Positions 1 through 8,272 of a stretch of 56,420 bases of DNA are shown in pieces; the first letter of the stretch is position 1; every line of letters starts with the position of its first letter. Under the pieces are notes generated by a model. It was not told where the DNA came from and made no database searches. It saw nothing but the letters and a program-made list of their open reading frames with translations. Made by a program: the position numbers and the translations under genes. Origin of the DNA: JAVZLQ01 sp049972525 (lineage in GTDB: Archaea; Thermoproteota; Bathyarchaeia; Bathyarchaeales; Bathycorpusculaceae); assembly GCA_049972525.1 (NCBI GenBank), contig JBMFKI010000007.1:1-56420 (forward strand), in the 5' to 3' direction.

Positions 1-314
1 TCAGGAAGCACCTGCCACGTGAGAGCTCCTGAAAACACATTAAGGCTATCTATTATTAGGGAACCATTTTCCCAGGGAACAGCCCACAAGGGATAATACA
101 CTTTAGAAGCAAACGCTGTTTTCTTTGCAGCTTCAGAGAAACCCAGCTTCCAACGTTTCGACTCAGCTAAAAGCAATACTGCGGCAACCTCCATGCTCGA
201 CGTTAAAACTTCACTTCTCTCTTCAGATGGAACCGCAAAAGGCAAAGCGATCGTAAGCATAACGCGACCTCCAACTTTTAAATCTGAGATTTCTTTATTA
301 ACTTTAATGCACAT
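1..314 (-). CDS. Partial hypothetical protein, C-terminus beyond left edge
   Basis: An open minus-strand frame runs from ATG at 314 to the window edge without a stop, giving about 104 residues. The frame is also open upstream, and a TTG at 362 would add 16 plausible residues, so the start is uncertain. The translation has a hydrophobic stretch (VMLTIALPFAVP), a helical segment, and a late YYPLWAVPWENGSL motif with the look of a folded, conserved protein. I do not recognise the family. It lies just downstream of the secreted low-complexity protein on the same strand and could be its operon partner. Confidence 0.5.
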   Translation of the reverse strand, partial: MCIKVNKEISDLKVGGRVMLTIALPFAVPSEERSEVLTSSMEVAAVLLLAESKRWKLGFSEAAKKTAFASKVYYPLWAVPWENGSLIIDSLNVFSGALTWQVLP

Positions 315-370
315 GCGCTGAAATAGAATCGAACTCTTTGGTATAAATTCCGTCAGACCCAATTTAAATT

Positions 371-796
371 TTAGTTTTCTGGGTAAAGCGGAATTATTGA
401 CATGTTTGTTTCTTTTGGTGTGTGTGTTGGTGTGTATGCGTATGGTTGTTCTGATGATGTTGGGTAGCATATGCGTCCGTCTGGTGGAGGTGTATTTGGG
501 TTTTCGAGGGTTTGGATGTTTTCGTTTGTGGGTGTGGTTTGTTTGTTGTTTTCTTCTGGTGTGTTCTGCTCATCTGCAGCTTGAATTGGTTGTGTGGATG
601 TTTCAGCGTTTTCCATTGCTTCATTGTTCTCTTGTGTGGATTCCGTGCTTGTTTCAGTTTTTTCCGGAGTTTCAGCGTTTACGTTTTTGTCTTCTTTCGC
701 TTGGTTGGTTAGGGGCTGGTTTAGTTTGCTGGTGGTCAAGCCTGTTATGAGTAGAAGCAGCATGACTGCGATTACGATTAGGATTGTTTTTCTCAT
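371..796 (-). CDS. Secreted or membrane-anchored low-complexity protein
   Basis: This 141-residue protein begins with a classic export signal or membrane anchor (MRKTILIVIAVMLLLLITG) followed by about 90 residues dominated by Thr, Asn, Gln and Glu. A short Pro/Tyr-rich tail contains a single Cys. The composition resembles an extended, possibly glycosylated stalk at the cell surface. A good Shine-Dalgarno sequence (GGGAGAG) precedes the ATG. It is divergent from the metalloprotease at 949, with about 150 bp between them holding both promoters. No enzymatic motif is visible and the function is unknown. Low complexity lowers confidence that the whole frame is real, but signal peptide and ribosome site support it. 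Confidence 0.55.
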   Translation of the reverse strand: MRKTILIVIAVMLLLLITGLTTSKLNQPLTNQAKEDKNVNAETPEKTETSTESTQENNEAMENAETSTQPIQAADEQNTPEENNKQTTPTNENIQTLENPNTPPPDGRICYPTSSEQPYAYTPTHTPKETNMSIIPLYPEN

Positions 797-948
797 AGGG
801 CTTTTCTCTCTCCCTTCATTATTTAATTGGTTGGTTCTTGGATTTATTTTTTTCTTATAGTTTGGTTTAGTATAGAAGAAGATTCCACAAAACTCAAAAA
901 GGATTTCTGCAATATTTTATTATTGCCGAAAATTGGAGAGGAGAGAAA

Positions 949-3030
949 ATGAAAGGAAAATTGATAGCTGTTTTGATCTTGACGCTTTTGGTTGTCAGCA
1001 CATTTAGCATGATACGCTTGGACTTGGCTACAGCTTCGCCTGCGCTGCCAGACTACACGCCTATAGACATAGCAAACGCACCAAAATACGAAGTCGTTAA
1101 TGAAGAGTCTCTTCAACTGCCGAGCCATCATTCATACTTTAATGTTAGTGATTATGCCTACTGGCTTATGGCTGACTTTTACCGTGGCAGCTACTACATA
1201 ACTAGGTATCAACTCAGAGCCATTGGTAACACTGTGGAAATCTGGGTGCAAGCCAACCTTGGCTGGCCCTCTGGTGATCCTAGACCTTATCCGACGATAT
1301 TGGATGCGCAGATAACGTATCTTTTGAACGAGTTTGACAACAAAATCTACCCAATAGACACCGAGTATTTCGGCACTCCAGACTTCCACGATGGCTCTTA
1401 TGCTTATCTTCCTAGACTAGTTGGCTTGCCAAGCGACTATTACTATGAGGAGAACGGCAGAAACGTCATACTCGTTTCAAACATCAGAGATGAAAACTAC
1501 TACGATCCCACCTATCCATATTATGTTGCTGGCTTCTACTCTTCAGCCTACGAAGTCTACTTTGACAGAAACGTGATAACAATAGACTGCTACGCTTGGG
1601 AACGACGCATAGGTCCGCTAGGCTACGAGTGGATACCAGGCGTGCCAGTAACCCGCCCATACGTTTACGAAAGCACAATCGCACATGAATACCAACACTT
1701 AATCCACGACGACTACAACCCAGAAGATGATACCTTTATGAATGAAGGCTGCAGCATGTACGCTGAACTGCTATGCGGCTACGGCATTGATCCAGCATAT
1801 ATTAACAGCTACTTCTACACGCCAGACAACTCCCTTACGGTATGGGGAGACCAAGGAGACATAAACATACTTGCAGACTACGGCGCAGCAGCATTATGGG
1901 TCGCATACCTAAGCGACCACTATGGTGGGGCAGACCTAATCCGCTACTTTGTGCAGTCAGGCGTTCCAGGGATAGACGGCATAAACAACGCTCTCAAAGC
2001 CTTCAAATACAAAGTAACATTCGAAGACGTTTACCATGACTGGCGACTGGCAAACCTAATACATGCAGACTACCCAGGATGCGGTAAATACAATTACAAG
2101 AGCATCAACCTAAACGACCCAGCAATAATACCTGTAAGAACATACGAAATAGGCGGGCTACCAGTTCCATGGACAAAGGGAACAGACTTCGGAAACACGT
2201 TCACAATTTTAGGATATGATACTGGCGTTTCCAAGATAGGCCCATTCGGAACAGATTACATAACATTCGAAAATTGGACAAGGCCTGGTTTCATATACTT
2301 TGATGGTGATGACTTTGCACAATATGGATGGCAACTCACAACAGAAGGCTATTGGTCAAACGGAGAAAACCTAATGAACGCACTCCTTATCAGCAAAGCA
2401 TATGTTGATCCTAACAATCCAACACTCACATTAGTAACAAAATATGGAATAGAAACATCCTGGGACTTCGGCTTTGTACAAGTATCAACAGACGGCGGAC
2501 AAACATGGAAATCGCTTGAAAACAAGTACACAACATATGACCATGATCCAGATGCGCATCCAGCCATAATTGCAAACCTGCCAGGATTGACAGGCTATAA
2601 CCCAGACTGGCCAGAATGGACAACTATGAGCTTCGACCTTTCAGCTTATGCCGGACAGAACGTGCTTATTGGTTTCCGATATATGACAGACTGGGCAACC
2701 CTCTACGAAGGCTGGTACATACAAAGCGCAAGCGTAAGCGACACGCAGCTAACACTAACACCAGTCTACCCAGAAGCAGACTTTCAGGTGACGATTGTCT
2801 ACGCCTACGTAATAGACGGAATGACCCTATATGTGCCCTTTGACATGTGGCTCTGCGACAAAACAGAAACAGGAATAGAACTGGCATACGCCAAAAAGCC
2901 AAATTATGTCATACTGGTCGTGAGTCCAACAATGCACAAAGGCATGGTTGACTACCAATTCAAAGCCACACCATTACCAATACCAAAACCCTTCAAACTA
3001 CTAGAATGCCCTGAACGCCTCATACCTTAA
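949..3030 (+). CDS. Secreted zinc metalloprotease, M6/M30-like
   Basis: A 693-residue exported protein. Residues 1-30 are a signal peptide (basic start, hydrophobic core, ATASPA cleavage region). The catalytic motif HEYQH lies at 246-250 with a downstream Glu in MNEG (E266), the HExxH...E arrangement of gluzincin-type peptidases; similar AHEYQHLIH...NEG blocks occur in immune inhibitor A (M6) and hyicolysin-like (M30) peptidases. Residues about 480-615 look like the beta-sandwich domain that follows the M6 catalytic domain (DGGQTW, LSAYAGQNVLIGFRY, GWYIQSASVSD). A GGAGAG Shine-Dalgarno sequence sits just before the ATG. It probably digests extracellular protein. The exact peptidase family is an inference. 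Confidence 0.88.
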   Translation: MKGKLIAVLILTLLVVSTFSMIRLDLATASPALPDYTPIDIANAPKYEVVNEESLQLPSHHSYFNVSDYAYWLMADFYRGSYYITRYQLRAIGNTVEIWVQANLGWPSGDPRPYPTILDAQITYLLNEFDNKIYPIDTEYFGTPDFHDGSYAYLPRLVGLPSDYYYEENGRNVILVSNIRDENYYDPTYPYYVAGFYSSAYEVYFDRNVITIDCYAWERRIGPLGYEWIPGVPVTRPYVYESTIAHEYQHLIHDDYNPEDDTFMNEGCSMYAELLCGYGIDPAYINSYFYTPDNSLTVWGDQGDINILADYGAAALWVAYLSDHYGGADLIRYFVQSGVPGIDGINNALKAFKYKVTFEDVYHDWRLANLIHADYPGCGKYNYKSINLNDPAIIPVRTYEIGGLPVPWTKGTDFGNTFTILGYDTGVSKIGPFGTDYITFENWTRPGFIYFDGDDFAQYGWQLTTEGYWSNGENLMNALLISKAYVDPNNPTLTLVTKYGIETSWDFGFVQVSTDGGQTWKSLENKYTTYDHDPDAHPAIIANLPGLTGYNPDWPEWTTMSFDLSAYAGQNVLIGFRYMTDWATLYEGWYIQSASVSDTQLTLTPVYPEADFQVTIVYAYVIDGMTLYVPFDMWLCDKTETGIELAYAKKPNYVILVVSPTMHKGMVDYQFKATPLPIPKPFKLLECPERLIP

Positions 3031-3123
3031 AAGAAGCAACACCATCAACCTCCCCCTTTATTTTTCAATTTTCAATCAGATACAACCAAAAATTAAGCAT
3101 CGCACATTTCACTTCACCTATTT

Positions 3124-3214
3124 TGGCGGGCCCGGTGGGATTTGAACCCACGTTCTCCGGCTTTCTTCCAAAGTCCGAAGGCCGACGCCTTAATCCATGC
3201 TGGGCTACGGGCCC
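3124..3214 (-). tRNA. tRNA-Arg (TCG) with 12-nt intron, CCA encoded
   Basis: The minus strand folds as a tRNA. Acceptor GGGCCCG pairs with CGGGCCC. The D-stem is GCC/GGC, the anticodon stem TCGGC/GCCGG, and the T-arm GTGGG-TTCAAAT-CCCAC. The discriminator is G (3127) and CCA is genomically encoded at 3126-3124. The anticodon loop is 19 nt instead of 7. Removing 12 nt after position 37 (plus coordinates 3163-3174) leaves CTTCGGA, anticodon TCG at 3178-3176, which reads CGA. This is the canonical archaeal intron position. A different splice register cannot be excluded without checking the bulge-helix-bulge fold. Confidence 0.9.
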
Positions 3215-3301
3215 CTTCAGGAAAGACATTAGCCGCTAAGCAATTAAAAGACTTCGGAAAACCCTTAAAAATGATTGTTAATTAATATTTTTGCTGTTTA
3301 G

Positions 3302-3391
3302 GGGCCGGTAGCTCAGCATGGCTGGAGCGTTCGGCTGATAATGGCTGCAGCAGAAACCGAAAGGTCGCCGGTTCAAATCCGGCCCGGCCCA
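3302..3391 (+). tRNA. tRNA-Ile (GAT) with 15-nt intron
   Basis: Acceptor GGGCCGG (3302-3308) pairs with CCGGCCC (3384-3390), discriminator A at 3391. Box-A-like TAGCTCAGCATGG and T-arm GCCGG-TTCAAAT-CCGGC are clear. The anticodon stem TTCGG/CCGAA encloses a 22-nt loop. Deleting 15 nt after position 37 (3341-3355) gives the loop CTGATAA with anticodon GAT at 3337-3339. CCA is not encoded, unlike in the neighbouring tRNA-Arg. An A/T-rich TATA-like stretch lies near 3262-3272, about 30-40 bp upstream. Confidence 0.92.
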
Positions 3392-3531
3392 TTACGGCCA
3401 TTTTAAAAGTTGCTGCGTTTATTCCCTTTTTGCTGTCATTTAGGATTTTCCAGCCCATTACCCTTTCAACAGCTCTCGCTTTTTATGGATCCTTCATTTT
3501 CGCATCATGGCAAGCCTCTTGCGTTCTGCGG

Positions 3532-3541
3532 TATATTTATA
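3532..3541 (+). promoter_or_regulatory. TATA box of vapBC
   Basis: The A/T run TATATTTATA is centred about 30 bp before the ATG at 3566. This is the spacing expected for an archaeal promoter giving a leaderless transcript, and it supports 3566 rather than the far upstream ATG at 3410 as the vapB start. Confidence 0.5.
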
Positions 3542-3565
3542 TGCTTGTATGCTTTATACTCGTAT

Positions 3566-3787
3566 ATGGTGATTCTTGTGAGTGAATCAACAACCATTAG
3601 GGTTTCAAAAACCACGCTTAAAATGTTGGAGAGGTTGCGCAAAAAACTCGGTACTCAAACCCTAGACGAAACCATAAGAGCGTTTATTGCACAACAGCGC
3701 AGGCAGAAACTTAGTGAAATCTTCGGCATAGACGAGGGAAAAATAAAGCCTTTCACGGAGGAAGACCGTGGTGAAGACTGTAATTGA
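3566..3787 (+). CDS. VapB-like antitoxin
   Basis: A 73-residue protein beginning MVILVSESTTIRVSKTTLKM. The pattern of a short beta-strand (TTIRVSK) followed by two helices (LKMLERLRKKLG and LDETIRAFIAQQRRQKL) matches ribbon-helix-helix antitoxins. The acidic tail (FTEEDRGEDCN) would contact the toxin. A longer frame opens at 3410, but its extra 52 residues are hydrophobic nonsense-like sequence and a TATA box sits at 3532, so I start at 3566; GTG at 3578 is an alternative. The gene overlaps the PIN-domain toxin by 20 bp, typical of co-translated VapBC. Such pairs usually autoregulate through the antitoxin. Confidence 0.75.
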   Translation: MVILVSESTTIRVSKTTLKMLERLRKKLGTQTLDETIRAFIAQQRRQKLSEIFGIDEGKIKPFTEEDRGEDCN

Positions 3788-4184
3788 CGCTTATGCTTGG
3801 ATTGAAATTTTTATCGGCAGCAGAGGTGGAGAAAAGGCGAAGGAAATCCTTCAAAAAACTGAAGAAGCTTACACGCCAGACATTGTCCTAGCTGAAATAG
3901 CACGTAAATATATGCGTGAAGGTGTAAAAGAACAGACAATCTGTGAACGCCTAAAAGCAATAGAAGAAACTTCAGAAATAGCTTGTATAGACAAGGAAAC
4001 AGCCATAGAATCCGCAAAATGCTACATGGAACTAGCACAAAAGGCGAAAAAAGAAAAACTTAAAGCTCCAAGCCTCTTCGACGCCATAATACTTGCAACG
4101 GCAAAAACCCTAAACGCAAAAATAATCACTGGAGATGAACACTTTAAAGGCTTAAACCAAACATTATGGATAGGCGAAATTTAA
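3768..4184 (+). CDS. VapC-like PIN-domain ribonuclease toxin
   Basis: A 138-residue PIN domain. The four acidic metal ligands are visible: D7 in VIDAYAW, E43 in DIVLAEIARKY, D105 in SLFDAIILATA and D123 in IITGDEHF. PIN toxins cleave RNA (tRNA or rRNA) with Mg2+/Mn2+ when released from the antitoxin. Its start (GTG at 3768) lies inside the upstream antitoxin gene. Length and motif spacing are normal, so it looks intact. The RNA target cannot be read from the sequence. Confidence 0.85.
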   Translation: MVKTVIDAYAWIEIFIGSRGGEKAKEILQKTEEAYTPDIVLAEIARKYMREGVKEQTICERLKAIEETSEIACIDKETAIESAKCYMELAQKAKKEKLKAPSLFDAIILATAKTLNAKIITGDEHFKGLNQTLWIGEI

Positions 4185-4190
4185 ACGCTT

Positions 4191-4778
4191 TTACTCTGCC
4201 CCCATTAAAGCCTCAAGCAGTGATGAGGTATTTCCTTTTCTTGCCCACTTTTTCAATGCCTCAAAATCAACTTTAGTGAATTTAAAAAAGCCTTCACATC
4301 CTCCTCATCCTTCAAAGCTCTTTCGTGTGGCATCGTCACCTTGATCATTCGCAGTTTAGCTAAAATCAAATCTTCTGGTGTCTGGAAAAAATGTCCTTAA
4401 ACCAGCCATTTCTCCTTGTTTTCTCTCAAATTTTTTGTCAGAAATTATTACGTCAACGCTGTATGGCGTTTCACTGTCCCTAAAGGCAGCTATCCTATAA
4501 CCAGACTTTATAGCACGATCAATTTCTACTTCGTCAACAATCAATCCTGCTATACGTAAGGCATCAACAAGTTTTGCTCTATGCTCATTGTTAGAAACAT
4601 GAACTATAACATCAGCATCTACTATTGTCCTTGGAACACCATAAAAGCTGGCGGCCAAAGCACCAGTAAAAGCATAATCCACACTGGCCTTTTCTAAGCC
4701 CCTTATGAGACGCTTAACAAAATCATAAAAAGTTTCCAAACTGAACGCCCCTCTTGCGCCAGCGTTTGCTCCATTCAA
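4191..4778 (-). pseudogene. AbiEii-like nucleotidyltransferase, two frameshifts
   Basis: The 5' part, 4778 to about 4391, encodes a minimal nucleotidyltransferase: GALAASFYGVPRTIVDAD carries the G-x-R-x-x-x-D-x-D core of AbiEii/MNT toxins. At an A6 run (4386-4391) the frame ends prematurely as FFPDTRRFDFS. Shifting by one base restores FQTPEDLILAKLRMIK and then DEEDVKA, the expected continuation of the family. At a second A6 run (4284-4289) another shift is needed to read KFTKVDFEALKKWARKG to a stop at 4191. The two shifts compensate each other. This could be a decayed gene, homopolymer sequencing errors, or slippage. It overlaps the small upstream partner gene by 56 bp. Confidence 0.7.
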
Positions 4779-4959
4779 GCCTTTCGCGTAGTTTTTCGAT
4801 TAGCTCTTTTTCACTTATGTTTGGGTTCTGCGCCCTAATGCCAGCAGCACAAACCTGCACAACAAAATCCGACATGCCAATTGCTAGCGTAACCTTCTCC
4901 TCTGGTTTAAGCCTTCCAAGCTCTCCGCATCCTTGTCCAATAAATATGCAACAAACCAC
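4723..4959 (-). CDS. Small partner protein of the nucleotidyltransferase
   Basis: A 78-residue protein whose core, LKPEEKVTLAIGMSDFVV followed by RAQNPNISEKELIEKLRERLEWSKRW, resembles small archaeal proteins that I recall immediately upstream of AbiEii-like nucleotidyltransferases. It overlaps that gene by 56 bp, so the two are probably translated together, and by position it would be the antitoxin or specificity partner. The first roughly 18 residues (MVCCIFIGQGCGELGR) look unlike the rest, and the true start may lie further in. The function is inferred from position only. Confidence 0.55.
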   Translation of the reverse strand: MVCCIFIGQGCGELGRLKPEEKVTLAIGMSDFVVQVCAAGIRAQNPNISEKELIEKLRERLEWSKRWRKRGVQFGNFL

Positions 4960-4976
4960 AAATTGGCGATTATTCT

Positions 4977-5081
4977 TTAAAACTTCAACCTTCTAATTAG
5001 ACTTTTCACTTTCTCTTGGCCTCTTAGGCATTCCTCCATTAGCTTTAACACATTACTTCCGCAAGCACAGCACACGTACAC
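4977..5081 (-). CDS. Possible 34-residue Cys-rich microprotein
   Basis: Between the toxin-like pair and the acyl-CoA dehydrogenase, a short minus-strand frame starts at GTG 5081, reads VYVCCACGSNVLKLMEECLR and ends in a basic helix (SLIRRLKF). A TTTTAAA box lies about 25 bp before the GTG, fitting a leaderless start. The CCAC...C pattern could bind metal. It is too short to judge by codon use and may be a remnant. Apart from this frame I see nothing in 4960-5159 except the promoters. Confidence 0.25.
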   Translation of the reverse strand: MYVCCACGSNVLKLMEECLRGQEKVKSLIRRLKF

Positions 5082-5159
5082 GTGAAGCCCGCTATTCTCG
5101 GCGAAAGTTTAAAATTAAAAACACACAATTAAGCAATTATCACTCATGGTGAACGGCTT

Positions 5160-6326
5160 ATGAATTTCGAGTTAACAGCAGAACAGAAAATGATTATTGA
5201 AATTGCAAAGGAAATAGCACACGATTTCGGCCCAGAATACTGGCGTGAAAAGGACAAGAAACACGCGTTTCCAGAGGAATTCTGGAAAAGCCTTGTGGAG
5301 GCTGAATTCACAGGCATTGTTATTCCGGAAAGATATGGCGGTGGAGGTATGGGAATGTTTGAGATGCTATTAGCCATGGAAACCCTAGTTTCGGAAGGCT
5401 GCGGCTTAGGCGGAGAATGGTTTTTATGCCTATCCGCCATCTTTGGAGGCTTGTCCATAGTTAAGCATGGAAGCGAAGCTCAAAAGGAGAAGTACCTGCC
5501 ACAAATAGCAAAGGGCATGGAATTCTGCCTAGCCCTAACAGAGGCAGACGCAGGAACAAACACGCTTAACATCAAAACAACAGCAGTCCCAGAAGGTGAT
5601 GAATACCGCGTTGATGGACAGAAAATGTTTATTTCCGGAGCTGACCGTGCACGGGGAATGCTTCTCGTAACACGAACGACACCAGCAGAGAAAGCTCCAA
5701 AGAGAACGTTAGGCTTGTCACTTTTCCTCGTTGACCTGCCAAACCCAGCTGTCGAGGTCATCCCGATAGAGAAGCATGGAATAAACTACTCAAAAACATG
5801 CGAAGTCTACATAAGTGATTTGCGATTGCCAAAAGAAAACTTGCTAGGCGAAGCTGATAAGGGCTGGTACCTAGTATTAGACACACTTAATCCTGAACGC
5901 ATGAGCTTCTCTGCGGCTGCGTGTGGACTGGGAATCTTAGCAATAAATAAGGCTGTTGAATATGCAAAAGAGAGAAAGGTTTTCGACGCGCCTATTGGCA
6001 CTCATCAAGCAATACAGTTCCCACTTGCAGAGGCAAAGGCAAAAATTGAGGCTGCGCGGCTACTGAACTATAAGGCTGCTTGGCTTTATGATCAAGGTAA
6101 AGAATGTGCGGCAGAAGCAAACATGGCAAAGGTGGCAGCCGTAGACGCGGGAATAGCGGCTGTTTACCATGCAATGCAGACGTTTGGAGGATACGGCTAC
6201 GCAGTTGAATATGACGTTGAACGTTGGTGGCGCGAAGTAAACCTGATAAGGCTTGCACCAGTTACGCATCAGATGGCACTAGCATTTATAGGACAACATG
6301 TGCTTGGATTACCAAAATCCTACTAA
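5160..6326 (+). CDS. Acyl-CoA dehydrogenase
   Basis: A 388-residue flavoprotein that would oxidise acyl-CoA to trans-2-enoyl-CoA with FAD. The N-terminal helical domain spans about 5-115. The middle beta-domain contains LALTEADAGTNTLNIKTTA (signature 1, 124-142). The C-terminal helical domain carries QTFGGYGYAVEYDVERWWRE (signature 2). The usual catalytic Glu in YEGT near the C-terminus is absent; the aligned stretch reads LAPVTHQ. Instead NPERMSF puts a Glu (E246) at the position used by isovaleryl- and long-chain acyl-CoA dehydrogenases. The gene opens a catabolic block with a 3-hydroxyacyl-CoA dehydrogenase and an enoyl-CoA hydratase downstream. No electron-transfer flavoprotein is in view. 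Confidence 0.93.
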   Translation: MNFELTAEQKMIIEIAKEIAHDFGPEYWREKDKKHAFPEEFWKSLVEAEFTGIVIPERYGGGGMGMFEMLLAMETLVSEGCGLGGEWFLCLSAIFGGLSIVKHGSEAQKEKYLPQIAKGMEFCLALTEADAGTNTLNIKTTAVPEGDEYRVDGQKMFISGADRARGMLLVTRTTPAEKAPKRTLGLSLFLVDLPNPAVEVIPIEKHGINYSKTCEVYISDLRLPKENLLGEADKGWYLVLDTLNPERMSFSAAACGLGILAINKAVEYAKERKVFDAPIGTHQAIQFPLAEAKAKIEAARLLNYKAAWLYDQGKECAAEANMAKVAAVDAGIAAVYHAMQTFGGYGYAVEYDVERWWREVNLIRLAPVTHQMALAFIGQHVLGLPKSY

Positions 6327-6490
6327 AATGCTTTCGCGCGCACTTATGTTCAAGACTAAGAGGGGAAAACTAGGCTAATAAATTAAGCGATAGAAAACAT
6401 GTTACATTAACCTTAAAATCACTGTGTCTTGTTTGAAAACCTTTTTAACAAAACGGCAGACAAATAATCGCGTATTCGAAGGTGAAAAGT

Positions 6491-7354
6491 ATGGAGGTTA
6501 GAAAAATAGCGGTTTTAGGCGCTGGTTTGATGGGTCATGGCATAACGCAGGTTGCGGCTCAAATAGGCAAGTACGAAGTTTACATGCGTGATGTTGAACA
6601 GCGCTTCATAGATAACGGCATGAACATGATAAGGACAAGCTTGCAAAAATTTGTTGGCAAAGGGCAGATAACAGGGCAGCAGATGAACGAAACCTTAGCA
6701 CGAATATATCCAACACTGGACTTAAAGGAAGCCGTGCAGAATGCTGACTTGATAATTGAGGCTGTTCCAGAAAACGTTGAATTGAAGAAGACAACATTCC
6801 ATGAGGTTGACGTTTACGCGCCAGCCCACGCCATAATAGCTTCAAACACTTCAAGCATAAGCATAACAGAGCTAGGCTCAGCCACAAAACGTCCAGAAAA
6901 AGTCTGCGGAATGCACTTCTTTAACCCGCCTCAACTAATGAAGCTTGTTGAAGTGATACGTGGAGCAAAAACATCAGACGAAACAATACAGACAGTTTTA
7001 GAAGTGGCGCATAAAATGGAGAAAGAAACCGTCCTCGTGAAGAAGGACTGCCCAGGCTTCATAGTGAATCGCATACTAATCCCAGCTTTAAACGAGGCAG
7101 TAGCCCTATACTGGGAAGGCATAGCAGACAGAGACGACATAGACAAGGCCATAAAACTCGGGTTAAACTGGCCAATGGGACCGCTTATGCTTTTAGATTA
7201 CATAGGTGCTGACACGACGCTGTTTATTGCGGAGGTTCTTGAACGCGAGATAGACGAGAAGTTCCATCCGCACCCTGGGCTGAAACAGATGGTTAAGGCG
7301 AACATGCTTGGCAGAAAAACTGGGAAGGGCTTCTACGACTGGACACAAAAATGA
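6491..7354 (+). CDS. 3-hydroxyacyl-CoA dehydrogenase
   Basis: A 287-residue NAD-dependent dehydrogenase of the 3-hydroxybutyryl-CoA dehydrogenase type, interconverting 3-hydroxyacyl-CoA and 3-ketoacyl-CoA. The Rossmann motif is GAGLMG (residues 10-15). The catalytic His is in MHFFNPPQLMKLVEV (H142, with its Glu partner at about 154). CPGFIVNRILIPALNEA marks the start of the helical C-terminal domain, and the protein ends with GRKTGKGFYDW. I chose ATG 6491 because AGGTGA sits just before it; a GTG at 6482 would overlap that ribosome site. It is followed after 18 bp by the enoyl-CoA hydratase gene, so the pair is surely an operon. Confidence 0.95.
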   Translation: MEVRKIAVLGAGLMGHGITQVAAQIGKYEVYMRDVEQRFIDNGMNMIRTSLQKFVGKGQITGQQMNETLARIYPTLDLKEAVQNADLIIEAVPENVELKKTTFHEVDVYAPAHAIIASNTSSISITELGSATKRPEKVCGMHFFNPPQLMKLVEVIRGAKTSDETIQTVLEVAHKMEKETVLVKKDCPGFIVNRILIPALNEAVALYWEGIADRDDIDKAIKLGLNWPMGPLMLLDYIGADTTLFIAEVLEREIDEKFHPHPGLKQMVKANMLGRKTGKGFYDWTQK

Positions 7355-7372
7355 GGGGGGCATGGCAAAACC

Positions 7373-8155
7373 ATGGAATACAAGTACATAATTTATGAGA
7401 AAATCGAGGGAGTAGCCACAATCACGCTTAACAGACCAGAAGCGCTAAACGCATTCAGCAAAGAAGTCGTAGAAGAAGTGTTAAACGCTATCGAAGACGC
7501 GAGGGTTGATGAAAACGTTCGCGTCGTAATCCTAACAGGTGCAGGTGAAAAGGCGTTCTCTGCAGGCGCTGACATAAAGGCCATGAAGGGAATGAACGCT
7601 CTAAAAGCCAGAGAACTGTCCCAAATGGGAGAAAAACTTTGCCTTGCACTAGAAAACTTGGAAAAGCCTGTAATCGCGGCCATAAATGGCTATGCATTGG
7701 GCGGAGGCCTAGAAGTGGCTATGGCATGTGATATACGGATTGCCTCAGAAAACGCTAGGATGGGACAAACGGAAATAAACATCGGGCTTATTCCAGGTTG
7801 GGGTGGAACCCAACGCCTAACACGCTTAGTAGGCGCCGCAAAGGCGAAGGAGTTAATATTCACTGGAAAAATGATCGACGCGAATGCTGCTGAGCAAATT
7901 GGCTTAGTAAACATGGTTGTGCCTCAAGCAAGTTTTAGAGAGACCGTGTGGCAATTTGCTTTGGAATTAGCCCAGAAAGCACCAGTTGCATTGAAGGTTG
8001 CGAAAGCCCTCATAAATAAGGGTGCGGAAACAAGTTTGGATGCGGCTTTAGCCCTAGAGCGTGAAGGCTTCGGTGTTGTAGCCTCAACAGAAGACCTTCA
8101 AGAAGGCGTGTCAGCGTTCACAGAAAAGAGAAAACCAGTTTTCAAAGGCAAGTGA
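7373..8155 (+). CDS. Enoyl-CoA hydratase (crotonase family)
   Basis: A 260-residue crotonase-fold enzyme that hydrates trans-2-enoyl-CoA to 3-hydroxyacyl-CoA. The oxyanion-hole motifs AFSAGADIKAM (61-71) and NGYALGGGLEVAMACD are present. Both catalytic glutamates of true hydratases are conserved: E114 in GGGLEVA and E134 in GQTEINIGLIPGWGGTQR. A GAGGGGGG Shine-Dalgarno sequence overlaps the stop of the preceding gene. With the two upstream genes it covers three of the four beta-oxidation steps. No intact ketothiolase is adjacent. The chain length of the substrate cannot be told. Confidence 0.95.
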   Translation: MEYKYIIYEKIEGVATITLNRPEALNAFSKEVVEEVLNAIEDARVDENVRVVILTGAGEKAFSAGADIKAMKGMNALKARELSQMGEKLCLALENLEKPVIAAINGYALGGGLEVAMACDIRIASENARMGQTEINIGLIPGWGGTQRLTRLVGAAKAKELIFTGKMIDANAAEQIGLVNMVVPQASFRETVWQFALELAQKAPVALKVAKALINKGAETSLDAALALEREGFGVVASTEDLQEGVSAFTEKRKPVFKGK

Positions 8156-8272
8156 AACAAACCCCCATTTTTATCATTGTATCTAAATGACCTTTTCATC
8201 CAAGCTTGTTAGAACCATTTTCAACCAAAAGTTATATGTAAAAGCGAAAGGTAATGGAGACTCTGCTTCGGT

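Noticed and set aside
397..860. Overlapping plus-strand frames opposite the low-complexity secreted protein
   Set aside because: They are hydrophobic mirror readings of a Thr/Asn-rich minus-strand gene that has a signal peptide and ribosome site; no start signals of their own.
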